From positions 1-35,111 of the forward strand of contig CALUGX010000014.1 of NCBI GenBank assembly GCA_944320285.1: DNA of 35,111 bases, in the 5' to 3' direction. The translations under genes and the position numbers were made by a program. Within the stretch, counting starts at the first letter, position 1, and every line of letters starts with the position of its first letter. Source of the DNA: an uncultured Prevotella sp. (GTDB lineage: Bacteria > Bacteroidota > Bacteroidia > Bacteroidales > Bacteroidaceae). Positions 24,150-32,359 of the stretch are shown piece by piece. Below the pieces are notes generated by a model. The model made no database searches and was not told the DNA's origin. It saw nothing but the letters and a program-made list of their open reading frames with translations.

Positions 24150-25502
24150 TTATATTTCTTCAAAACTGATTTTCAAGGCAACCGTTGTTGCATCTGTTAT
24201 GCGGCAACGGTTGTCCGGACGCTGGTTCATAAGCCATATAATTCGCCCGGAGGCATCTTCAACAACGAGTTGTCTACGTTTGTCAAAGAGATTCATCTTT
24301 ATGTCTGTAAGGTAATCGCTTACGAGCTTAGAGCCGTGCATTCCGAACGGAACGAAACGGTCGCCGGTGGTATATGGTCTCACCGTCAATGGAAAACAGA
24401 CTCTCGACTTGTCGGCGTAACAACAGCTTTTTGATTTTGAAATTACAAAACCATCACTGCGATTTACTGTCTTCACCCTTAATTTCGTATTCTGCCCAAG
24501 AACATAAACTCCATCTTCGGGTATCTTCATTGTGAGCAAAGGTATATGGCTAACAGGTTCAATGACGATATGGCGACGGTCTATCAATACCTGATGAGTA
24601 GGCGAATAAAAAGTTCGTCCGGGAGAGAAACTTGCGGCACGACAGACCTGTTCAATCTGAGACGGATTAAAAGAATAATTCCTAAGGATATGAAACAGGA
24701 TGTTTTCGGGTGAAGGTGCACGCCGCAAGCCTTCCAATGAAACGCGCACAACGCCATTGTCTGTCGTTTCCGTTATTCGCTTAACGGTTTCGTCGGTAAT
24801 TGCATCCAACGTTTTCACAGCCTCGCTGACGCGGCCGGCTGTTTTGGCTATGGCCTCGCCCGCTGACGGATTAATCCGTCTAAGCATCGGAATGATGTCG
24901 AGGCGTATTTTGTTGCGTGTAACATCATCAACGAGATTTGTGCTGTCAATAACATAGTCCTGTCCAACCTCACTAAGACAGTCCTCAATCTCCTGCCTCG
25001 TGACGCACAACAGTGGACGCAGCACGTGGCCGTTACGCGGACGTATCCCCACAAGGCCGTGTATGCCGGTGCCGCGGATGAGATTCATCAGGACAGTTTC
25101 CACGGAATCGTCTTGATGGTGGGCAACGCAAACGGCTGCCGCCCCGATGTCACGAATAAGATTTGAGAAATACGCATATCGCAGATGGCGGGCAGCCATC
25201 TCTATGCTGATTTTTCTGAGCTCAGCAAAGCCAACTGTGTCAAAATGCGTAATGTGGAGCTTTAAGCCGTGAGCTTCGCAAAACTTAACGCAAAAACACT
25301 CGTCCCTGTCAGACTCGTCTCCACGAAGATGAAAGTTGCAATGGGCAGCTTCGGCGTCATAGCCAAGTTCTTTCATTACGAGCGCCAAAGCCACGCTGTC
25401 GGCTCCGCCTGACAGCGCGACAAGGTATTTAGAGCCTTTGACAAACAAACCTTGCGAAGCGGCAAAGGTTGAAACTTTACGTAAAAACGCCTTATTCAAC
25501 AT
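24150..25502 (-). CDS. tilS: tRNA(Ile)-lysidine synthase
   Basis: 450 residues. It attaches lysine to C34 of the AUA-reading tRNA(Ile), an essential decoding step. The N-terminal PP-loop ATPase has SGGADS at 31-36, then CNFHLRGDESDRDE and CVAHHQDDSVETVLMNLIRGTG. Later segments include PLL/TR and the N-K-I-R motif (TRNKIRLDIIPML). The C-terminal tRNA-binding domains end near RPDNRCRITDATT. The start codon overlaps the end of the RlmI-like gene by 11 bases, so it is translated from the same mRNA. The order on the minus strand is exonuclease, methyltransferase, tilS. Confidence 0.96.
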   Translation of the reverse strand: MLNKAFLRKVSTFAASQGLFVKGSKYLVALSGGADSVALALVMKELGYDAEAAHCNFHLRGDESDRDECFCVKFCEAHGLKLHITHFDTVGFAELRKISIEMAARHLRYAYFSNLIRDIGAAAVCVAHHQDDSVETVLMNLIRGTGIHGLVGIRPRNGHVLRPLLCVTRQEIEDCLSEVGQDYVIDSTNLVDDVTRNKIRLDIIPMLRRINPSAGEAIAKTAGRVSEAVKTLDAITDETVKRITETTDNGVVRVSLEGLRRAPSPENILFHILRNYSFNPSQIEQVCRAASFSPGRTFYSPTHQVLIDRRHIVIEPVSHIPLLTMKIPEDGVYVLGQNTKLRVKTVNRSDGFVISKSKSCCYADKSRVCFPLTVRPYTTGDRFVPFGMHGSKLVSDYLTDIKMNLFDKRRQLVVEDASGRIIWLMNQRPDNRCRITDATTVALKISFEEI

Positions 25503-26673
25503 ACAGCACCAGCCCTTTAAGGTACTCGCCTTCAGGATGATAAATGTTAACGGGGTGGTCGGCAGGCTGATGCAACTGGTGCAATATCCTGACGTTCCTT
25601 TTTGCCAATGCCGCTGCAGTGAACACGGCGTTGCGGAAGTTGTCCTTAGTGACCACCTGGCTGCAACTGAACGTAAACAATATTCCGCCCGGCTTTATAC
25701 GCTCAAAGGCTTTTACGTTAAGGCGTGTGTAGCCTTTCAAGGCGTTGTGCAATGCTGCACGGTGCTTGGCGAAAGCCGGAGGGTCAAGTATTATAAGGTC
25801 GTATTTACCATCTGCATTGTCAAGGAACTTGAACGCGTCGTCACAGAAGGCTTCATGGCGGCTGTCATCAGGAAAGTTCAACGCAACATTTGCATTAGTC
25901 AGCTCAATGGCTTTTGCGCTGCTGTCAACGGAATGGACGAGCTTGGCACCGCCCCGCATGGCGTAAAAAGAGAAACCGCCCGTATAACAAAACATATTCA
26001 GCACGGTGCGGTCTTTTGAATAACGTTCAAGCAGAGAGCGGTTTTCACGCTGGTCAACAAAAAAACCTGTTTTCTGTCCTTTCAACCAATCAACGTGAAA
26101 TTTCATTCCATTTTCAACAGCGATGTTATCGTCACAACCGCCGTAAATAAAACCGTTCTCCTGTCCGAGGCCGGCCTTAAACGGCAATGTGGTCTCACTT
26201 TTATAAAAGACATTTTCTATTCGTGAACCCATGACCTCGACAAGTTGGCGGGCAACAGCCTCACGGCACACGTGCATACCTACGCTGTGGGCCTGCATCA
26301 CTGCCGTCTTGCCGTAACAATCAATTACTAATCCAGGCAGGTTGTCACCCTCGCCGTGCACAAGACGAAATGTGTTGTTTGCCGGATTGTCGGCGATGCC
26401 TATACTTTGCCTCATCGCCAGAGCCGATGAAAGCCGTTTATGCCAGAATGTATCGTCTATTTCTATGTCTTCAAAAGAAAGTACACGCACAGCGATGCTG
26501 CCAACCTGGAAATGCCCCAGAGCGATAAAATCCCCGTCGCTTTTGATTATACGCACAATGTCACCTTCCTGTACGCCGTCGTCTATGCGGCTTATCGCTC
26601 CTGAAAACACCCACGGATGAAAACGTTTCAGGCTGTCGTCTTTACTTTTTTTAAGATATACGTTCTTATACAT
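25492..26673 (-). CDS. rlmI: RlmI-like 23S rRNA (cytosine-C5) methyltransferase
   Basis: 393 residues from the ATG at 26671-26673 (MYKNVYLKKSKDDSLKRFHPWVFSG); another ATG at 26694 overlaps the upstream stop by 8 bases and is also possible. The N-terminal PUA domain covers about 1-75. It is followed by the class I SAM fold with VLNMFCYTGGFSFYA as the SAM loop, LIILDPPAFAKHR as the catalytic DPP motif, and FTFSCSQVV holding the Cys nucleophile. RlmI methylates C1962 in E. coli; the target here is inferred from similarity. Cotranscribed with the exonuclease upstream and tilS downstream. Confidence 0.9.
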   Translation of the reverse strand: MYKNVYLKKSKDDSLKRFHPWVFSGAISRIDDGVQEGDIVRIIKSDGDFIALGHFQVGSIAVRVLSFEDIEIDDTFWHKRLSSALAMRQSIGIADNPANNTFRLVHGEGDNLPGLVIDCYGKTAVMQAHSVGMHVCREAVARQLVEVMGSRIENVFYKSETTLPFKAGLGQENGFIYGGCDDNIAVENGMKFHVDWLKGQKTGFFVDQRENRSLLERYSKDRTVLNMFCYTGGFSFYAMRGGAKLVHSVDSSAKAIELTNANVALNFPDDSRHEAFCDDAFKFLDNADGKYDLIILDPPAFAKHRAALHNALKGYTRLNVKAFERIKPGGILFTFSCSQVVTKDNFRNAVFTAAALAKRNVRILHQLHQPADHPVNIYHPEGEYLKGLVLYVE

Positions 26674-26686
26674 AAAATCAAATTTT

Positions 26687-27307
26687 TTATTCATCAGACT
26701 TAACCAGCTTGTAATCCCCAGTCTGTTCAAGTCTGAGCAGTTCTTCGTAAATATTGATACAAGCCCATGCGTCTGTTGCGGCATAGAGCTTCTGGCTCTC
26801 GCTCAGTACATCTGTCTCCCAGTTGCTCAGGCGCACGGACTTACTGATTTTTTTATGGAAGAAATTAGCGTAGAGCTTTTGCAAGCTAAGATCCTCAACG
26901 CCTAATTCGCACACGTGTTTCTGCAAATCGATGAAGTTGCCCGGAACAAAATCTGCCCGCTTGTGCAACGAAAGGATGTCATCATGCAAAGACAGTCCTA
27001 TCTTGGGTATTTTTACATCCTCAAGCAGGCGGATTATCGCGGGCGTCATGCCCATTATGTTTAAGCGGAAAAGGAAACAAGTGTCATGGGTTGACACTTG
27101 GAGCAACGCCACTTCATACGTCCTGCCCTTTTTAAACGACGGCTTCGTCTCCGTATCTACGCCCAAAATATCTTGCGTCAGCAAGTATTCAACGGCTTTC
27201 TCAGCCTCACTTGCAGTAGTGATGACGAATATACGCCCGTCGAAAACGGCCCTTGGCAAAGTGGCAATATCCTTCTTGTTGAACTTACTATATATTACTT
27301 TTTCCAT
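26687..27307 (-). CDS. RNase D-like DEDDy 3'-5' exonuclease domain protein
   Basis: 206 residues from the ATG at 27305-27307 (MEKVIYSKFNKKDIATLP); an ATG three codons earlier (27316) cannot be excluded. A single DnaQ-like domain of the RNase D type: LGVDTET (Asp51, Glu53), IGLSLHDDI (Asp109 or Asp110) and the DEDDy Tyr175 and Asp179 in YAATDAWA. It lacks the HRDC domains of full RNase D. Small stand-alone members are common in Bacteroidota and presumably trim RNA; their substrate is unproven. It is the first gene of the operon with the RlmI-like enzyme and tilS, a grouping that suggests RNA processing. Confidence 0.9.
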   Translation of the reverse strand: MEKVIYSKFNKKDIATLPRAVFDGRIFVITTASEAEKAVEYLLTQDILGVDTETKPSFKKGRTYEVALLQVSTHDTCFLFRLNIMGMTPAIIRLLEDVKIPKIGLSLHDDILSLHKRADFVPGNFIDLQKHVCELGVEDLSLQKLYANFFHKKISKSVRLSNWETDVLSESQKLYAATDAWACINIYEELLRLEQTGDYKLVKSDE

Positions 27308-27353
27308 TATATACAAGAGAAAAGAAGCCTTGGCTGCTTTACAAACTAGTGTG

Positions 27354-27361
27354 CAAAAATA
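27354..27361 (-). promoter_or_regulatory. -7 box for the exonuclease-rlmI-tilS operon
   Basis: TATTTTTG on the minus strand fits TAnnTTTG, 47 bases upstream of the start. No TTG at the expected -33 distance. Confidence 0.45.
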
Positions 27362-27405
27362 TAAAAAAAAGGCGATTAATATGGCTTAATCTGACATTTT
27401 TCAAT

Positions 27406-27413
27406 TACTTTTG
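27406..27413 (+). promoter_or_regulatory. -7 box for ftsK
   Basis: TACTTTTG fits TAnnTTTG and ends 27 bases before the ATG at 27441. It includes the TTG at 27411 that could otherwise be read as an upstream start, so that start is rejected. The -33 element is not clear. Confidence 0.5.
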
Positions 27414-27440
27414 CAAATAAAACTTCATATAAACAAACTG

Positions 27441-29855
27441 ATGGGCAAGAAAAAAAACAAGAAGACAGACAAATCCTTCAGCGAAGTAGTCGGACTAAAA
27501 ACTATATTGCAAAACGACATATTAAACTTCATTCTGGGCATTGTCTTGATTTTTCTTTCAATATATACGATAATAGCTTTTATCTCTTATTTCTCGACAG
27601 GACAATATGACCAAAGTATAATTTTAGACCATACGCCACAAGAAATACTCAATAAGAACAGAGACTTCAAGAACAGCTGTGGCTCTTTGGGGGCGTTTCT
27701 TTCATACTTCTTCATATCGAGATGCTTCGGCTTGGCATCTTTCATAATACCCGTTTTTGCGGGTATGGCGGGGCTGCAACTTGTCAAGGCTTACAAGATA
27801 AACCTGCTTAAATGGTTTATTTGCCTGATGATTGCGATGGTGTGGTTCTCTATAACGGCGGCAAAACTTCTCACTCCGATAATGGGCAGTCAGATTTTCA
27901 ATCCAGGCGGAGACCACGGAATGTATTGCTGCCAATGGCTTGAAAACGTTATCGGCGTTTACGGCCTCATGGCCATTCTCATCCTCACGGCTATAATATA
28001 CCTTACGTATTTAAGCAAAGAGACAATAAGTGTCGTCAGAACGGCGCTCAACCCTGTTGGTGCACTAAGGAAGAAGGTAAAATTCGGTATCAACAACCTG
28101 TCTGATAATGAAGAACAACAGGTTGAAGTGATAAAGACATTGGACGATCCCGAAGTTTTTGATGACCCTGAAACACAAATAGTGAAATTCGACGACACAA
28201 CGCAAGTTGAACCTGAAAACGTGAAGCCAGCCAATGAGACTCCGGAAAGCAAAGACGACGGCATCATAATAAACGACATAAACATAGAAAATAAGGCCGA
28301 TTCGACCGATGTCTCAGGACCCAAAGACCTGTCAACACCGATCGACCCGCATGAACCGTGGACAAAATACAAGTATCCGACATTGGATTTGCTCAAGAAA
28401 TATGACGATGACGGCAAGCCGTACATTGACATGAAGGAGCAGACGGCCAACAAAAACCGCATTGTTGAGGTGCTTAATAACTTCGGCGTGGAGATAAAGA
28501 CGATAATGGCGACCGTAGGCCCCACCGTAACACTGTATGAAATCACACCGGCCGAAGGCGTGAGAATATCTAAAATCAGGAACCTTGAAGATGACATCGC
28601 CCTAAGCCTCGCAGCTTTGGGCATACGTATTATAGCCCCGATACCGGGTAAGGGCACCATCGGTATAGAGGTGCCTAACAAGAAACCGAACATCGTATCT
28701 ATGGAAAGCGTGTTAAACTCAAAACGCTTCCAGGAAACAACGATGGACTTACCTATCGCCATAGGTAAAACCATTACTAACGAAATTTACATGGTTGACT
28801 TGGCCAAACTGCCTCACTTGCTCGTTGCCGGTGCAACGGGACAAGGTAAGTCTGTTGGTCTTAACGCCATAATAACATCGCTGCTTTACAAAAAGCACCC
28901 TAACGAGCTGAAACTGGTTCTCATCGACCCGAAGAAGGTGGAGTTCAGCGTATACGCCCCGATAGCGCAACACTTTATGGCGAAAATCCCCGACAATAAT
29001 GAGGAGCCCATCATCACAGATGTGACTAAGGTTATCAAGACGCTCAACAGCCTTTGCAAACTCATGGATACGAGGTATGATATGTTGAAACTGGCTGGGG
29101 CGCGAAACATCAAAGAATACAACAAGAAATACATCAACCACCAGCTGCGCCTGACTGACGGACACGAATATATGCCGTACATCGTCGTCGTAATAGACGA
29201 GTTTGGCGACCTTATCATGACTGCCGGCAAAGAGATAGAGCTGCCGATAGCGCGCATTGCTCAGCTGGCGCGTGCTGTAGGAATACACATGGTCATCGCA
29301 ACACAGCGTCCTACGACGTCGATAATAACGGGTAACATCAAGGCAAACTTCCCAGGACGTATGGCGTTCAGGGTAAGCGCAATGGTTGACTCAAGGACTA
29401 TACTCGACCGTCCCGGAGCCAACCAGCTGATAGGACGCGGCGATATGCTGTTTCTCAGCACTAACGAGCCGGTGCGTGTGCAATGCGCATTTATTGATAC
29501 TCCGGAGATTGACAGGATCAACAAATACATCGCCAGCCAACCCGGACCGCTCGAACCGATGGAACTGCCAGAACCGACTGTTGAGGAAAGTGGTGTGGCT
29601 GGCAAAGGCGGCATTGATGGACACAACCTCGATCCGCTGTTTGAAGACGCTGCGCGTACGATTGTACTCAGTCAGCAAGGCTCTACCAGTATGATACAGC
29701 GTAAGTTCTCGATAGGCTACAACCGTGCCGGCCGACTGATGGACCAGCTCGAAAAAGCAGGTATTGTAGGTGTGGCGCAAGGTGCCAAGCCCCGCGAAGT
29801 GCTCATACAGGACGAAAACAGCTTGGAAAACATCCTCGCCCAATTAAGAAAATAA
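27441..29855 (+). CDS. ftsK: DNA translocase FtsK
   Basis: 804 residues from the ATG at 27441 (MGKKKNKKTDKSF). Moves DNA at the closing septum and helps resolve chromosome dimers. Four N-terminal membrane helices lie within about residues 25-195. An acidic linker follows (about 220-300, rich in Asp, Glu and Pro). Then come the FtsK alpha and beta motor domains with Walker A GATGQGKS at about 464-471 and Walker B VVVIDEFGDLI (Asp586, Glu587). The C-terminal gamma winged helix, from IVLSQQGSTSMIQRKFSIGYNRAGRLMDQLEKAGIVG, would read polar KOPS-like sites. All parts are intact. The LolA-like gene follows after 57 bases. Confidence 0.97.
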   Translation: MGKKKNKKTDKSFSEVVGLKTILQNDILNFILGIVLIFLSIYTIIAFISYFSTGQYDQSIILDHTPQEILNKNRDFKNSCGSLGAFLSYFFISRCFGLASFIIPVFAGMAGLQLVKAYKINLLKWFICLMIAMVWFSITAAKLLTPIMGSQIFNPGGDHGMYCCQWLENVIGVYGLMAILILTAIIYLTYLSKETISVVRTALNPVGALRKKVKFGINNLSDNEEQQVEVIKTLDDPEVFDDPETQIVKFDDTTQVEPENVKPANETPESKDDGIIINDINIENKADSTDVSGPKDLSTPIDPHEPWTKYKYPTLDLLKKYDDDGKPYIDMKEQTANKNRIVEVLNNFGVEIKTIMATVGPTVTLYEITPAEGVRISKIRNLEDDIALSLAALGIRIIAPIPGKGTIGIEVPNKKPNIVSMESVLNSKRFQETTMDLPIAIGKTITNEIYMVDLAKLPHLLVAGATGQGKSVGLNAIITSLLYKKHPNELKLVLIDPKKVEFSVYAPIAQHFMAKIPDNNEEPIITDVTKVIKTLNSLCKLMDTRYDMLKLAGARNIKEYNKKYINHQLRLTDGHEYMPYIVVVIDEFGDLIMTAGKEIELPIARIAQLARAVGIHMVIATQRPTTSIITGNIKANFPGRMAFRVSAMVDSRTILDRPGANQLIGRGDMLFLSTNEPVRVQCAFIDTPEIDRINKYIASQPGPLEPMELPEPTVEESGVAGKGGIDGHNLDPLFEDAARTIVLSQQGSTSMIQRKFSIGYNRAGRLMDQLEKAGIVGVAQGAKPREVLIQDENSLENILAQLRK

Positions 29856-29912
29856 ATGCAGCAGGTAAGTCTGCGAAGTACTTGTAAACAATAACAATAA
29901 ACATCAATCAGA

Positions 29913-30515
29913 ATGAAAAGACTGTCACTTATCATCCTTTCCATTTTACTGGCAGCCGGCATCTACGCTCAAAACGCTGTGCAGGCTCGCAAAATACTTG
30001 ACAAGACCGCCTCTATCGTGGGACGCAAAGGCGGAGCAAGTGCAAATTTCAGCATGAGCGGAAAGGCTGGCAACGTATCGGGCACAATATCAATAAAAGG
30101 TGTGAAGTTCAACGCTCAAACGCCGCAGGCGATAGTCTGGTATGACGGTAAGACACTATGGACTTATATGAAAAAGAGCCAGGAAGTAAACGTAAGTACG
30201 CCAACAAAGGCCAGTCAATTATCAATGAACCCGTACACGTTTATCAATATCTATAAGAGCGGCTACAAACTGGGCATGAAAAACGTGACCGGAGGATGGC
30301 AAATACATCTGACCGCAACCAACAACGCGCGCACCATCAGGGAAATGTACATCACCATCGGCAAAAACTATTACCCCAAGACCATCAAGATGCGCCAAAG
30401 CAACGGATGGACTACCATCAACGTTTCAAACTTCAAGGCGAAAAACCTTGGCGATGCTACATTCAGGTTTAACGCCAAAGACTTTCCACAGGCCGAAGTT
30501 ATCGACCTTAGATAG
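29913..30515 (+). CDS. LolA-like outer-membrane lipoprotein carrier
   Basis: 200 residues. Signal peptide MKRLSLIILSILLAAGIYA, cut before QNAVQ. The remaining half-barrel resembles LolA: LDKTASIVGRKGGASANFSM, FNAQTPQAIVWYDGKTLWTY as the core strands, and an ending FRFNAKDFPQAEVIDLR typical of the family. It would carry lipoproteins across the periplasm. Its place directly after ftsK matches the arrangement known from E. coli and from Bacteroidota, which supports the call. A repeat-type hairpin follows the stop by 5 bases. Confidence 0.88.
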   Translation: MKRLSLIILSILLAAGIYAQNAVQARKILDKTASIVGRKGGASANFSMSGKAGNVSGTISIKGVKFNAQTPQAIVWYDGKTLWTYMKKSQEVNVSTPTKASQLSMNPYTFINIYKSGYKLGMKNVTGGWQIHLTATNNARTIREMYITIGKNYYPKTIKMRQSNGWTTINVSNFKAKNLGDATFRFNAKDFPQAEVIDLR

Positions 30516-30520
30516 ATTAA

Positions 30521-30614
30521 GAATTAAGAGTTAAAAATTAAGAAAACGTTGAATGTGAGCTTTCATCATCAAAATATATTTTTTAATTCTTAACTCTTAG
30601 TTCCTAATTCAACG
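30521..30614 (+). repeat. AATTAAGAGTTAAG hairpin, copy D (after LolA gene)
   Basis: AATTAAGAGTTAAAAATTAA (30522-30541) pairs with 30583-30602 with two mismatches. CGTTGAAT (30547-30554) is also complementary to ATTCAACG (30607-30614), so alternative folds exist. Same placement after a stop codon as copies A to C. Confidence 0.55.
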
Positions 30615-30658
30615 CAGTGTACTTTTCTTTATTTATAACTCTTTTTTATATTTCCAAA

Positions 30659-32161
30659 GTGAACAAGCTACAACTGCTTTGCACATTGCGTAAGCACATC
30701 AAGTTGTCAGAAAAGAGAAGCATGGCCTACGGACAGAATAAGGCGGCCAAGTTCTTAATCTATATCGGCGTAGCCTTCATCCTGCTATATATGCTTTTCA
30801 TCGCAGTGTTGATGGCCATGATTGCAAATTCGCCCGACTCGCATTATACGTCAAGCGAATTTTTCTTTGGCATAGCACCATTATTCCTCGCTGTTGACTT
30901 CTTATTCCGCTTCATAGGGCAACAGACTCCGAGTCAGTTGATAAAGCCATATTCATTGCTGCCCATACCCAAGTATACCTGCGTCGAACTGTTCGTTTAT
31001 TCAAGTATGCTGTCATCCAACAATCTTGTATGGTTGGTAATAACCATACCTTATGTTATTATGACTACTCTGTTCAGCGCAGGTTTTAGTGCTGCGTTGG
31101 GGCTGGTTATAGCGTTTCAGCTGCTTGTTATCATCAACAGTCAATGGTATATGCTGATAAGGACGCTCATAAACCAGACCATCAAATGGTGGGCGTTGCC
31201 GGCTGTGGTTTACGCTTTAATATTTTCACTGATTTACATCGATGATTTCAGAGCTTTCTTTGACTTTTACACTCGGTTCGGATCATGGTTCGCTGCATGG
31301 AACCTTCCGGCATATATCGGCGTAGCAACCGTGTTGGTCGCTTTCATACAAACGAATAAGCGGGTGCAGTACCGCCTGACATACAGCGAGAACGCCGGAG
31401 TGGAAAACACGAAATTGAGAACCGTGTCTGAGTTTCATGTTTTCGACAAATATGGCGAGACAGGCCAATATCTGAAACTCGAAATAAAAAGTATCATGCG
31501 CAACAAGAATATGCGCAAGTCGTTCATTTTCGGTACGGTGTTCGTCACCATCCTAAGTCTCGTAATTTCATTCACCGATATCTACGATTCCAACACTTAC
31601 AAGGCTTTCTGGGTGGTTTACACATTTGTCCTTTACGGTTCGATGTTTATCATCAAGATTATGAGTGCTGAAGGCAATTACATTGACGGGCTGATGATAC
31701 ACAAGGAAAACATCATGCACTTGCTGAAAGCAAAATATTACCTCTATGGAGCAATGCTGCTTTTTCCGTTGTTGCTGATGCTTCCCACTGTGTTCATGGG
31801 CAAGTACACGCTGCTTTCGCTCATCGCCATGATGACATTCACCGCCGGTCCTATCTACTGCCTGTTGATGCAAATGGCCGTCTACAACCGCCAGACGATA
31901 CCGCTTAACACCAAATTCATAAGCAAAGGCAACATAGAGAACAACTATTTCCAAGTAGTTGCCGAACTTGTAGCCATGTTCTGCCCTGTCATTTTCATAT
32001 CCGTGATGAACAGTGCATTTCCTGAAAACACATCATATATTATTCTCCTGGTGCTCGGTCTGGTTTTCATAGTCACCCATCAACTATGGATAAAAAACAT
32101 CTACAGACGTTTTATGAAGCGCAGGTATCAGAATATGGAAAGTTTCCGTGCTACAAGATAA
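30659..32161 (+). CDS. DUF5687 membrane protein (ABC permease-like)
   Basis: 500 residues if started at the GTG at 30659 (VNKLQLLCTLRKHIKLSEKRS). The first ATG, at 30722, would cut off the KHIKLSEKRS segment that I recognise as conserved, and a GTG at 30617 would add residues with no family look. About twelve hydrophobic segments are present. DUF5687 proteins usually sit beside an ABC ATPase gene and are thought to be its permease; no ATPase follows or precedes here. The soluble segment around TVSEFHVFDKYGETGQYLKLEIKSIMRNKNMRKSF is typical of the family. Substrate unknown. The stop is immediately followed by an inverted-repeat element. Confidence 0.85.
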   Translation: MNKLQLLCTLRKHIKLSEKRSMAYGQNKAAKFLIYIGVAFILLYMLFIAVLMAMIANSPDSHYTSSEFFFGIAPLFLAVDFLFRFIGQQTPSQLIKPYSLLPIPKYTCVELFVYSSMLSSNNLVWLVITIPYVIMTTLFSAGFSAALGLVIAFQLLVIINSQWYMLIRTLINQTIKWWALPAVVYALIFSLIYIDDFRAFFDFYTRFGSWFAAWNLPAYIGVATVLVAFIQTNKRVQYRLTYSENAGVENTKLRTVSEFHVFDKYGETGQYLKLEIKSIMRNKNMRKSFIFGTVFVTILSLVISFTDIYDSNTYKAFWVVYTFVLYGSMFIIKIMSAEGNYIDGLMIHKENIMHLLKAKYYLYGAMLLFPLLLMLPTVFMGKYTLLSLIAMMTFTAGPIYCLLMQMAVYNRQTIPLNTKFISKGNIENNYFQVVAELVAMFCPVIFISVMNSAFPENTSYIILLVLGLVFIVTHQLWIKNIYRRFMKRRYQNMESFRATR

Positions 32162-32162
32162 G

Positions 32163-32353
32163 CCCAAATCGGTCATTAGACTTTAAGTTGATTTCTGGGG
32201 TATGCCGGATAGGATTGCTTTTCGTCCCAGCGAAGTCGTTGCCGTGTTACGTTAGTCATACGGTAAGCAAGATGCACAGGTACGAATAAGCAGGCAAAGA
32301 GTATGCAAGATACGGCAATGTCTTGTCAAATACATTCTAATGACCGATTTGGG
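32163..32353. repeat. 191-bp element with perfect 18-bp inverted ends
   Basis: CCCAAATCGGTCATTAGA (32163-32180) and its exact complement (32336-32353) bound a 155-base centre with a weaker internal pairing (TTGCCGT near 32240 with ACGGCAA near 32313). It fills the gap between the convergent DUF5687 and CLC genes. No real open frame. From memory, its minus-strand reading (ending KSNDRFG) resembles short spurious proteins annotated in Prevotella genomes, so it is probably a dispersed repeat; this was not checked. Confidence 0.6.
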
Positions 32354-32359
32354 TTAGGC

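Noticed and set aside
27959-28774. 271-residue minus-strand frame inside ftsK
   Set aside because: Ser-rich shadow of the FtsK linker and motor region; no domain signature.
32086-32289. 67-residue plus-strand frame across the DUF5687 end and the repeat
   Set aside because: It is read from another frame of DUF5687 and then from the inverted-repeat element; no sign of a real protein.
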